Shown one piece after another: positions 14,960 through 22,623 of a stretch of DNA of 23,660 nucleotides. The stretch is from an uncultured Mycoplasmatota bacterium (GTDB lineage Bacteria > Bacillota_I > Bacilli_A > RF39 > UBA660). A program made the translations under genes and the position numbers. The notes under the pieces are model-generated. The model saw only the letters and a program-made list of their open reading frames with translations, searched no databases and had not been told where the DNA came from. The DNA lies in contig URCH01000015.1 of assembly GCA_900546275.1 (NCBI GenBank), positions 1 through 23,660 on the forward strand, read 5' to 3'. The number at the start of each line of letters is the position of its first letter. The first letter of the stretch is position 1.

Positions 14960-16192
14960 ATGGGAAAAATTAAAGATATAAAAGCAAGAGAAATATTAGA
15001 CTCTAGAGGAAATCCTACTGTAGAAGTAGATGTTATTTTAGAAAATGGAGTAATGGGAAGAGCTGCTGTTCCAAGTGGTGCTTCAACAGGTATTAGAGAA
15101 GCTTTAGAACTTCGTGATAATGATAAAAATAGATACATGGGAAAAGGTGTATTAAAAGCTGTAAATAATGTAAATACTGAAATTAGGGATTTAGTAATTG
15201 GTATGGAATCAACTAATCAAAAAGAAATTGATTATAAAATGATTGAACTTGATGGTACAGAAACAAAATCTAGGTTAGGCGCAAATGCTATGCTAGGGGT
15301 TTCAATGGCAGTATTAAAAGCAAGTGCAAACGAAAAGAATATTCCACTTTATAAATATATTGGAAATGGAAAAACACTTCCAGTTCCTATGATGAATATA
15401 TTAAATGGTGGAGCACATGCTGATAATAAACTAGATTTTCAAGAATTTATGATTATTCCACAAGCTTCAACAATAAAAGAAAGAGTTAGAATTGGGGCAG
15501 AAGTATTTCATAATTTAAAAAATGTGTTAAAATCAAAAGGTTTAGCAACTTCAGTTGGTGATGAAGGTGGATTCGCACCAAACTTGGAAAGTAATACTGA
15601 AGGTTTTGAACTTATAATGGAAGCTATAAAAAAAGCAGGATATGTACCTGGTGTTGATGTAAAACTAGGAATAGATGTTGCTGCAAGTGAGTTTTATGAA
15701 GATGGAAAATACGTACTTGCAGGAGAAGGAAGAAGTTTAACAACAGATGAGCTAATTGAATTTTATAAAGAATTATGTAGCAAATACCCAATTATATCTA
15801 TTGAAGATCCAGTAGATGAAAATGATTGGGAAGGATTTAGAAAAATAACAGAAGAGTTAGGTGATAAAGTTCAACTAGTTGGTGATGATTTATTTGTTAC
15901 TAATAAAAAATGTTTACAAAAAGGAATTGATAATCATGCAGGAAATGCTATATTATTAAAAGTAAATCAAATTGGTACTATTACAGAAACATTAGAAACG
16001 ATTGAACTTGCTCGTAAAAATAATTATAAAACAATTATTTCACATAGAAGTGGTGAAACAGAAGATACTACTATAGCTTCACTTGCTGTTGGACTTGATT
16101 TAGGTCAAATTAAAACAGGATCTTTATCAAGAACTGATAGAGTATGTAAATATAATGAATTAATGAGAATAGAAGAAGAGTTAGAAAACTAG
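14960..16192 (+). CDS. eno: Enolase
   Basis: Enolase (410 aa) interconverts 2-phosphoglycerate and phosphoenolpyruvate in glycolysis. Recognisable segments are AREILDSRGNPTVEVDV, the mobile loop SGASTG, DGTE with LGANAMLGVS, GGAHADNKLDFQEFMIIP and SVGDEGGFAPNL. The magnesium ligands are in the DVAASEFY, SIEDP and GDDLFVTN segments. The catalytic lysine is in LLKVNQIGT and the phosphate site in SHRSGETEDT. It is about 20 residues shorter than most bacterial enolases, from small loop trims rather than loss of a domain. It is monocistronic, with its own promoter, the ribosome site AGAGAGG (14944-14950), and a terminator that includes its stop. Confidence 0.98.
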   Translation: MGKIKDIKAREILDSRGNPTVEVDVILENGVMGRAAVPSGASTGIREALELRDNDKNRYMGKGVLKAVNNVNTEIRDLVIGMESTNQKEIDYKMIELDGTETKSRLGANAMLGVSMAVLKASANEKNIPLYKYIGNGKTLPVPMMNILNGGAHADNKLDFQEFMIIPQASTIKERVRIGAEVFHNLKNVLKSKGLATSVGDEGGFAPNLESNTEGFELIMEAIKKAGYVPGVDVKLGIDVAASEFYEDGKYVLAGEGRSLTTDELIEFYKELCSKYPIISIEDPVDENDWEGFRKITEELGDKVQLVGDDLFVTNKKCLQKGIDNHAGNAILLKVNQIGTITETLETIELARKNNYKTIISHRSGETEDTTIASLAVGLDLGQIKTGSLSRTDRVCKYNELMRIEEELEN

Positions 16193-16203
16193 CTCTTTTT
16201 TTC
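16176..16203 (+). terminator. Intrinsic terminator overlapping the eno stop
   Basis: AAGAGTTAG pairs with CTAGCTCTT (16176-16184 with 16189-16197, one G-T pair) around an AAAA loop and runs into T residues. The eno stop TAG (16190-16192) lies in the 3' arm. Confidence 0.85.
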
Positions 16204-16232
16204 TTGTTTATTAATGGTATATATGTTAAAAT
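16204..16232 (+). promoter_or_regulatory. Promoter for the queA operon
   Basis: TTGTTT (16204-16209), 17 bases, then TAAAAT (16227-16232) with an upstream TG. The -35 starts directly at the end of the eno terminator tract. It should drive queA, the two HExxH genes and miaA, because no terminator is seen before 20020. Confidence 0.7.
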
Positions 16233-16257
16233 ACACTTGTAAAAGGAAGTAATAATT

Positions 16258-17280
16258 ATGAATATAGAACAATTTGATTTTGAATTGCCAGAAGAGTTAA
16301 TCGCACAAACTCCACTTGAAAAAAGAGATACATCTAAATTACTTGTTTTGGATAAAAAAACAGGTGAAATAGAACACAAACATTTTACCGATATAATAGA
16401 TTATTTAGAAAGTGGGGATACTCTAGTTCTTAATGATACAAAAGTTATTCCTGCAAGATTGTATGGTGTAAAAGAAGAAACAAAAGCTTTAATAGAAATA
16501 CTTTTATTAAAAGAAGTAAAAAAAGATACATGGGAATGTTTAGTTAAACCGGCAAAAAGAATACATGTTGGAGAAATAGTTAAATTTAGTGATAAATTAA
16601 GTGCACAATGTACTGAAGTTAAAGATGAGGGAATTAGAGTTTTTAAACTAATATATAAAGGAATTTTATATGAAATACTAGATGAGTTAGGAGAAATGCC
16701 ATTACCACCTTATATTCATGAAAAATTAAAAGATAAAGATAGATATCAAACCGTGTATGCAAAAAATATAGGAAGTGCTGCTGCTCCAACTGCTGGTTTG
16801 CATTTTACACTAGATTTACTTAATAAAATAAAAGAAAAAAATGTAAATGTTGTTTATATTACACTACATGTTGGGCTTGGAACATTTAGACCTGTTAATG
16901 TAGAAAATATAAATGATCATAAAATGCATAGTGAATTTTATATGATGTCTAAAGAAACTGCTGAGGTATTAAAACAAACTAGAAAAAATAACAAAAAAAT
17001 AATAAGTGTTGGAACTACTTCAACAAGAACTTTAGAAACTATAATGAATTTGTATGGTGAATTTAAAGAATGCAGTGGTTGGACAGATATATTTATTTAT
17101 CCAGGATATAAATTTAAAGCAATTGATAATTTAATAACAAATTTTCATTTACCAAAGTCAACTCTTGTTATGTTGGTAAGTGCTTTAGCGGGAAGAGAAA
17201 ACATAATGAATGCTTATAAAGAAGCAATAAAAAGAGAATATAGATTCTTCTCTTTTGGAGATTCGATGTTTATAAAATAG
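16258..17280 (+). CDS. queA: S-adenosylmethionine:tRNA ribosyltransferase-isomerase
   Basis: QueA (340 aa) adds the epoxycyclopentane-diol ring from the ribosyl group of SAM to preQ1 at the wobble position of tRNAs reading NAY codons, giving epoxyqueuosine. Typical segments are FDFELPEELIAQTPLEKRD at the N-terminus, LVLNDTKVIPARLYG, GEMPLPPYI, SAAAPTAGLHFT, HVGLGTFRPV and HKMHSEFY. NFHLPKSTLVMLVSA lies near the C-terminus. Length is normal. AAAGGAAG (16242-16249) precedes the start. It is the first gene of a four-gene operon that ends with another anticodon-loop modification gene (miaA), with two putative metallopeptidases between. Confidence 0.97.
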   Translation: MNIEQFDFELPEELIAQTPLEKRDTSKLLVLDKKTGEIEHKHFTDIIDYLESGDTLVLNDTKVIPARLYGVKEETKALIEILLLKEVKKDTWECLVKPAKRIHVGEIVKFSDKLSAQCTEVKDEGIRVFKLIYKGILYEILDELGEMPLPPYIHEKLKDKDRYQTVYAKNIGSAAAPTAGLHFTLDLLNKIKEKNVNVVYITLHVGLGTFRPVNVENINDHKMHSEFYMMSKETAEVLKQTRKNNKKIISVGTTSTRTLETIMNLYGEFKECSGWTDIFIYPGYKFKAIDNLITNFHLPKSTLVMLVSALAGRENIMNAYKEAIKREYRFFSFGDSMFIK

Positions 17281-17289
17281 GGGGAATTT

Positions 17290-18261
17290 ATGAACGATAA
17301 AGAATTAGAATTACTTAATGAAATTTTATCGACATATAAATATGATGATCCAGAGATGGTAATGGAAGATTATGAATTTTTAAAAACACTTAATGATTAT
17401 GTTATTGAAAATACTCATGGGTTTAATAAAGAACCAGTTTATTTAAATAGAGTAGGTATTAATAATAGTTATAAATATTCATATAATTTTTTTAAAACAA
17501 TAAATCCTATATATGCCGAGTATTTAGAAAAAAGATGGAATGAAGCTTTCATTTTTTGTGAGAATAATTTATATGGCGTTTCAAATACTTTTTATGATCA
17601 GAAATGTCATGATACAAGAATTAAGTTATTTATTAGAAAAAATATTTCAGATTCATATACAATAGTTCATGAGTTAATTCACGATATGAATTTAAAAGAA
17701 GCAACAATATCTGAAAATGATTCTTTTTACTTATTGTGCGAGGTATTTTCAATAGCAATAGAGCTGTTATTTGAGGATTATTTAAAAAAGCAAAATGTAA
17801 GTGAATTTGAAAAAAATAAAAAAGGAACATTTTATGCAATTTATGCAAAAGCAGATATTGTAGATTTCGAATATTATTTATTAGATAAATTTTTTGAAAA
17901 AGATTATGTAAGTAGAAAAGATATTATAAATTATTTAGAAAAATATCCTAAAAATAGTGCCTTAGTTGGATATTTAATAGATGATATCTTAGATAATGAA
18001 TCTTTAAATTTAGACTTTGAACAAAGATATATATTTGGAATATTTTTAGCATCATATATGCATGATAGAATCCTTGAGGATCCAAAAAAAATACAAGAAT
18101 TTATAGAATTAAATGATTATTTAAATTCTTTAGAAGTATATGATATATTTAAAATAATTGATTTAGATTTTAATAATGATTCGGAAACATTAACACCCAA
18201 TTCATATAAAAAATTATTTAAAAGTTATAAAAATGAAATGAAGAGAACAAATGAAAAATAA
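17290..18261 (+). CDS. Small M3-like HExxH metallopeptidase-fold protein, copy 1
   Basis: This 323-aa protein has no name that I know. Residues 127-131 are HELIH, a zinc-binding HExxH. Twenty residues later Glu151 sits in EVFSIAIELLFEDYL, which resembles the third-ligand helix of M3 oligopeptidases (E..S...E.L...YL). Further on, RYIFGIFLASYMHDRI recalls the YxxG-containing C-terminal helix of oligoendopeptidase F. It is half the length of a normal M3 enzyme. There is no signal peptide, so it should be cytoplasmic. The ribosome site GGGGG (17280-17284) lies nine bases after queA, and the 3' end overlaps copy 2 by 11 bases. Peptidase activity is inferred from motifs only; a non-catalytic zinc role is possible. 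Confidence 0.7.
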   Translation: MNDKELELLNEILSTYKYDDPEMVMEDYEFLKTLNDYVIENTHGFNKEPVYLNRVGINNSYKYSYNFFKTINPIYAEYLEKRWNEAFIFCENNLYGVSNTFYDQKCHDTRIKLFIRKNISDSYTIVHELIHDMNLKEATISENDSFYLLCEVFSIAIELLFEDYLKKQNVSEFEKNKKGTFYAIYAKADIVDFEYYLLDKFFEKDYVSRKDIINYLEKYPKNSALVGYLIDDILDNESLNLDFEQRYIFGIFLASYMHDRILEDPKKIQEFIELNDYLNSLEVYDIFKIIDLDFNNDSETLTPNSYKKLFKSYKNEMKRTNEK

Positions 18262-19147
18262 TAATAAATTTAATTTCTTTAAAAACTCAGTATTACTTTC
18301 AAATCATGTGTTAATAAGAAATTATTGTCCGTATAAAATAGAATATAAAAAAAATTATACATTAGATGATACTTTCAAATTATTAATCTCATTTTTAAAT
18401 GAGTTTCAAAATGATTATTGTGATATATTTTCTATGAGTATAAATAATAATTTAAATATTTTACCTGATAGTTCTACTCCTTTTTTTGAGGGAGTTGATA
18501 GTAGTATAAATATACCAATAACTAATACATTACAAGATTCATATAATTTACTTCATGAGTTTCTGCACCTTACAAATTACATAAAAGAGAAAAAAGAAAC
18601 AAGATATGAGTTTGGCGAATTTATATCTATATTATCTGAAATATTATTTGAAAGATATTTAATAAAAAATAATATAGATGAGGCCTTAATTGAATCTAAT
18701 AACAGACTATTATATTTAAATAGTACATCTGTAAAACTTTTATATGTAGATGAAATATATAGAAATATGAGACTTAATAAAAATACAAACAATGATAAAA
18801 TATATGAAGTATTTATGAATAAATATAGAGGCGCGAATTTAATTCCAGAAAATTCTTTTAAAATATATACTCAAGCAAATGAGGAAATATTAGAAGATGC
18901 TAAATTTGTTATAGGATGTTTACTTTCTTACTATTTAAAATATAAGTTAGATGATTTAAAATTGAAAGAAATATTAGTTACTTTAAATTCAAATATAAAT
19001 AAATATGATATATATGAATTTTATAAAGAAATGAATTTATATTTGAAAAATGATTATTTAAATTATGATAGTTTAAATAAATTATATAAAAGTTTTGATA
19101 AGGAATGTTATGAAAATTTTAATAAAGTATATAAGAGGTATTTATGA
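18251..19147 (+). CDS. Small M3-like HExxH metallopeptidase-fold protein, copy 2
   Basis: This 298-aa diverged paralogue of the preceding gene has HEFLH at residues 102-106, followed by Glu123 in EFISILSEILFERYL. This matches copy 1 (EVFSIAIELLFEDYL) in pattern. The similarity extends to the C-terminus, where both have a short YDI(F/Y) segment and then a (S/Y)xxKL(F/Y)KSxxxE helix. The spacing from HExxH to the Glu helix differs by a few residues from copy 1. There is no signal peptide. The start overlaps copy 1 by 11 bases with only a weak ribosome site (AAGAGA), which suggests translational coupling. The stop overlaps the miaA start (ATGA). Substrate unknown; the pair could form a heterodimer (inference). 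Confidence 0.7.
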   Translation: MKNNNKFNFFKNSVLLSNHVLIRNYCPYKIEYKKNYTLDDTFKLLISFLNEFQNDYCDIFSMSINNNLNILPDSSTPFFEGVDSSINIPITNTLQDSYNLLHEFLHLTNYIKEKKETRYEFGEFISILSEILFERYLIKNNIDEALIESNNRLLYLNSTSVKLLYVDEIYRNMRLNKNTNNDKIYEVFMNKYRGANLIPENSFKIYTQANEEILEDAKFVIGCLLSYYLKYKLDDLKLKEILVTLNSNINKYDIYEFYKEMNLYLKNDYLNYDSLNKLYKSFDKECYENFNKVYKRYL

Positions 19148-20037
19148 AAAAAATTATTGCTATAGTAGGTCCTACAGGTGTTGGTAAAACAAAATTGAGT
19201 ATAGAACTATCTAAAAAATATAATGGTGAAATAATAAATGCAGATAGTACACAAGTATATAAAGGTTTGGATATTGCAACAGCTAAAATCACTGAAAAAG
19301 AAAAAGAAAACATTGTTCATCATTTAATAGATATAAAACAAATAACAGAGGATTATACTGTTTTTGATTATCAAAAAGATTCTAGAAACGAAATAGAAAA
19401 AATATTTTCTAAAAATAAAACACCAATAATAGTAGGTGGTACTGGTTTATATATAAAAGCTTGTTTATATGATTATAAATTTGAAGAAAATAAAAATCAA
19501 AACATGTATGAAGATAAAACAAATGATGAATTATATGAAATATTAGTTAAAATTGACCCTAATACACAAATACATAAAAACAATAGAAAAAGAGTAGTTA
19601 GAGCAATCAATTATTATAATGAAACAGGAAACATTCCAAGTTTTAAAGAAAAAACAGAAAAGTTATTATATGATGTAGTAATTATTGGTTTAACAACTAA
19701 AAGAGATGTTTTGTATGAAAAAATAAATGATAGAGTAGATTTAATGATACAAAATGGTTTAATAGAAGAAGCTTTAAAAATATATAAAACAAATATTAGA
19801 ACAAAGGCTGTACTAACACCAATAGGATATAAAGAATTATTTGATTATTTTGAGAATAAAAAAAGTTTAGAAGAATGTATAAATTTAATTAAACAAAAAA
19901 GTAGAAATTATGCTAAAAGACAATATACTTGGTTTAATAATCAAATGAATGTTAATTGGTTTGATGTCGATTTCGATAATTTTAATAATACAGTAGAAAA
20001 TGTAATAAAGTTTATAAACAAAAAAGATGTTAATTAA
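19144..20037 (+). CDS. miaA: tRNA dimethylallyltransferase
   Basis: MiaA (297 aa) transfers the dimethylallyl group of DMAPP to N6 of A37, next to the anticodon, in tRNAs reading UNN codons. The P-loop GPTGVGKT is at residues 9-16. INADSTQVYKGLDIATAK (substrate A36/A37 recognition and catalytic Asp), HHLIDI, VGGTGLYIKA, RVVRAINYY and the C-terminal SRNYAKRQYTWF are all typical. Length is normal. Its ATG overlaps the stop of the second HExxH gene by four bases, so coupling is expected. The last 8 bases overlap the convergent RNase J gene. Confidence 0.97.
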   Translation: MKKIIAIVGPTGVGKTKLSIELSKKYNGEIINADSTQVYKGLDIATAKITEKEKENIVHHLIDIKQITEDYTVFDYQKDSRNEIEKIFSKNKTPIIVGGTGLYIKACLYDYKFEENKNQNMYEDKTNDELYEILVKIDPNTQIHKNNRKRVVRAINYYNETGNIPSFKEKTEKLLYDVVIIGLTTKRDVLYEKINDRVDLMIQNGLIEEALKIYKTNIRTKAVLTPIGYKELFDYFENKKSLEECINLIKQKSRNYAKRQYTWFNNQMNVNWFDVDFDNFNNTVENVIKFINKKDVN

Positions 20038-20057
20038 ATTCTTTAACATCTTTTTTT
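20020..20057. terminator. Bidirectional terminator between miaA and rnjA
   Basis: A perfect 13-bp stem (20021-20033 with 20043-20055) has A and T runs on either side, so it works in both directions. It contains the stop codons of both genes. The arrangement copies that at 7695-7717, including the 8-bp coding overlap. Confidence 0.85.
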
Positions 20058-21718
20058 ACATCCATTATTACAGGAAGAATAATTGGTCTTCTACCTGTTT
20101 TAATGTCAATATAATTAGATAAATTATTAATTATTTCGGATTTTATTTCAGAATAATTTAAATGATTACCAAGTTTAGAAATAATTGATTTTCTAACTAC
20201 ATTTTCAAGCTCTTTTAAAAGTGCTAAATTATCATTTACAAGTACGAATCCTCTAGTAGTAATATTGGGATTTCCAAGTAGTTTATTATTAATTGAATCA
20301 ATGTTTACTATAACAACTACAATTCCATCATTTGCCATTATTTTTCTATCTTTCATAACAGCATTACTAACATCACCAATTCTGTTTCCATCTACATATA
20401 TGTCTCCAGCTTGAACAGGTTCACCTCTTGTAATTTTGCCTTTATTTATACATAGAACATCACCATTGCCTAAAACGAAAGTGTTTTCTCTTGGAATGTC
20501 ACAATCTACAGCTATATCTGTGTGTTTTTTAAGCATTCTATATTCACCATGAAATGGCATAAAGTATTTTGGATTTATTAATCTTAACATAAGTTTTAAT
20601 TCTTCCTCATTACCATGTCCAGATGTATGAATATCACTAAGTGATGTATTTGTATAAACTTTAACACCTTTTAAATATAATTTATTAATTGTTCTTGAAA
20701 TACTTAAAGCATTTCCAGGAATAGCTGATGAAGAAAATATGACTAAGTCATTACTTTGAAGTTTTATTTGTTTATGCGTTCCATTTGCAATTCTAGATAA
20801 TGCTGCAAGAGGTTCACCTTGACTACCAGTACATAATAGACAAACCTTGTTTGGTTCTAAATGATTTGCTTCTTCTGGTGTTACAAATATTTCTTTGTTT
20901 TTTATGTATCCACCTTCAATAGAGATTTCTATATTATTTTCCATGCTTCTACCGAATATTGCAATTTTTCTATCATGTCTTTTACATGTATCTACAATAT
21001 GTTTAAGTCTATAAATGTTTGATGCAAATGTTGCAATTATAATTCTCCCGTAATGTCTATCAAATATATCAGAAAGTGCTTCGTCAACTTTTGATTCACT
21101 TGCACTATATCCTTCATTTAAAGCATTTGTACTATCACTTAATAGTAGTGTAACTCCTTTAGCGCCTATTGCAGCCATTTTATGTAAATTAGCCATAGGT
21201 CCAATTGGAGTTAGGTCAAATTTAAAGTCTCCAGTTGTAACTATAGTTCCGTTTGGAGTATTGATTACTATTCCATGTGAATCTGGAATAGAGTGAGTTG
21301 TTCTAAAAAATTCAACTTCCATTGTTTTAAATTTAACTTTTGTATCTTCAGTATAAACATATAAATTATTATATCCAATATTTCTATCTTCTAATTTTTT
21401 TCTTATAAGTCCTATAGCCTGATTAGGAGCATAGATTGCTGGAATATTTACCGTTTGTAATAAAAATGGAATTCCTCCTATATGATCTTCATGACCATGT
21501 GTAATAAATAATGCTTTAATTTTATTTTCGTTTTTCTTCAAAAAAGTGAAATCAGGTATAACATAATCAACACCAAGTAATTCTCCTTGTGGAAAAGTAA
21601 TACCGGCATCTGTAATAATAATTTCATTACCCGTCATAACGCAATACATATTTTTACCGACTTCACCTAAGCCTCCTAGTGCAAATACTAAAGTATTTTC
21701 ACTATTATTTGTTTTCAT
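20030..21718 (-). CDS. rnjA: Ribonuclease J
   Basis: RNase J (562 aa) is a metallo-beta-lactamase/beta-CASP nuclease with 5'-3' exonuclease and endonuclease activity in mRNA decay and rRNA maturation. Visible features are LGGLGEVGKNMYCV at the N-terminus, the metal motif HGHEDH (74-79), the RTTHSIPDS and TTGDFKFD segments, SDSTNA, and beta-CASP motifs (ATFASN, CTGSQGEP, TSGHG). FMPFHGEYRML and a C-terminal oligomerisation domain follow. AAAGGAG lies just before the start. It has its own promoter and stands alone. J1 versus J2 cannot be decided here; the intact metal motif supports an active enzyme. Confidence 0.95.
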   Translation of the reverse strand: MKTNNSENTLVFALGGLGEVGKNMYCVMTGNEIIITDAGITFPQGELLGVDYVIPDFTFLKKNENKIKALFITHGHEDHIGGIPFLLQTVNIPAIYAPNQAIGLIRKKLEDRNIGYNNLYVYTEDTKVKFKTMEVEFFRTTHSIPDSHGIVINTPNGTIVTTGDFKFDLTPIGPMANLHKMAAIGAKGVTLLLSDSTNALNEGYSASESKVDEALSDIFDRHYGRIIIATFASNIYRLKHIVDTCKRHDRKIAIFGRSMENNIEISIEGGYIKNKEIFVTPEEANHLEPNKVCLLCTGSQGEPLAALSRIANGTHKQIKLQSNDLVIFSSSAIPGNALSISRTINKLYLKGVKVYTNTSLSDIHTSGHGNEEELKLMLRLINPKYFMPFHGEYRMLKKHTDIAVDCDIPRENTFVLGNGDVLCINKGKITRGEPVQAGDIYVDGNRIGDVSNAVMKDRKIMANDGIVVVIVNIDSINNKLLGNPNITTRGFVLVNDNLALLKELENVVRKSIISKLGNHLNYSEIKSEIINNLSNYIDIKTGRRPIILPVIMDVKKDVKEFN

Positions 21719-21757
21719 TTTTTCTCCTTTCTTTTAAATAAAAAATTTAACTATATA

Positions 21758-21786
21758 ATTATACCTTTTTTTTTTATTTTTGTCTA
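21758..21786 (-). promoter_or_regulatory. Promoter for rnjA
   Basis: On the minus strand, TAGACA (21786-21781), a 17-base A-rich spacer, and TATAAT (21763-21758) form a strong sigma-A promoter. A run of ten A residues in the spacer is notable and could be slippage-prone. Confidence 0.8.
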
Positions 21787-21815
21787 GTAGAACAAAAAGG
21801 TACGTATGTTGTCTA

Positions 21816-21844
21816 TTGAATAGTAATTTTATTTATGATAATAT
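21816..21844 (+). promoter_or_regulatory. Probable promoter for the repeat-protein gene
   Basis: TTGAAT (21816-21821), 17 bases, then TAATAT (21839-21844). GATAAT at 21837 is an alternative -10. It is divergent from the rnjA promoter, with about 30 bases between the two -35 elements. Confidence 0.5.
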
Positions 21845-21869
21845 TATTAAAAATAAAGGAGATTATTTT

Positions 21870-22541
21870 ATGTTATCAGAAGAAGAATTAAATAAAAGAA
21901 TAGAAGATTACGAGCAAAGAAACTCTACATTAAAAATTGAATGTCAAATTGATGTAATAGAAAAGTTATTAAAAAGTGACAAGAAAACTCTGGCTTTTGT
22001 ATATATTAATGATAAAGTTATTAATTATCTTGGAATGTATGCTTTAGAAAAAAAGATTATAGAAACTAATGATGCTTATATTATATATAAATTTGCTAAG
22101 AATATAAAAGGTGTTGATATAGAAAAATTAGAAAATGAAATGATAATTTTAGGAGATAAAGAATATATGTTAAAATTTGCTGAAAATGTAGCAGGTGCTA
22201 ATTTATATAAATTTCTTTATGCTTTTAAGAAAATAAATGATAGTGAAAAATATCTTAAAATAAAAGATAAAATATTTAATACGGATGAATCATTAATGAA
22301 AATTCATAATTCAGATAAGTCAGATACTATAAAATATTTAATAGAAAATAAAACTGAAAATAATAATGACATTAAATTGAGAATATATTTTAGTTATTTA
22401 AATTGTTTTAATACATCGCACATTGAACTTATTGAGTTTGATAAGGAATATTTAGAATATATGTGCTTTGTTGAATCACAAAAAGCTCCATTTAAAAATT
22501 ATGGAAAAAAAGCAAAAATCAAGAAACTAGATATTGTATGA
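21870..22541 (+). CDS. Unknown protein with FA-N-x-x-GA-type helical repeats
   Basis: This 223-aa soluble protein has no assigned function. Its centre carries two related segments, YKFAKNIKGVDIEKLENEMI and LKFAENVAGANLYKFLYAF, about 35 residues apart and joined by a GDKEY turn. This short alpha-helical repeat (FA..V.GA.I..LE..I...GD..Y) is one I associate with long hypothetical proteins of uncultured gut Firmicutes; that association is from memory. The start at 21870 follows AAGGAGAT (21856-21863). A longer in-frame reading from 21780 crosses the promoter region and is rejected. The C-terminus is basic. The terminator begins in its last codons. A protein-binding scaffold is a reasonable guess only. 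Confidence 0.75.
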   Translation: MLSEEELNKRIEDYEQRNSTLKIECQIDVIEKLLKSDKKTLAFVYINDKVINYLGMYALEKKIIETNDAYIIYKFAKNIKGVDIEKLENEMIILGDKEYMLKFAENVAGANLYKFLYAFKKINDSEKYLKIKDKIFNTDESLMKIHNSDKSDTIKYLIENKTENNNDIKLRIYFSYLNCFNTSHIELIEFDKEYLEYMCFVESQKAPFKNYGKKAKIKKLDIV

Positions 22542-22556
22542 TTTCTAGTTTTTTTC
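22524..22556 (+). terminator. Intrinsic terminator overlapping the repeat-protein stop
   Basis: AAACTAGA (22524-22531) pairs with TCTAGTTT (22544-22551) around a 12-base loop that contains the TGA stop (22539-22541). More T residues follow. Confidence 0.75.
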
Positions 22557-22569
22557 TAAATAAATTTAT

Positions 22570-22598
22570 TTTACTTTAAATAATAAATTTGTTATAAT
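22570..22598 (+). promoter_or_regulatory. Promoter for the gene at 22624
   Basis: TTTACT (22570-22575), 17 bases, then TATAAT (22593-22598) with an upstream TG. It sits right after the preceding terminator and about 25 bases before the start. Confidence 0.75.
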
Positions 22599-22623
22599 TA
22601 TATTAGATAATAGGAGGCTGATT

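Noticed and set aside
17290..19147. One M3 oligopeptidase split by a frameshift
   Set aside because: Each reading frame has its own HExxH and its own glutamate helix, and the two align to each other rather than to successive halves of one enzyme.
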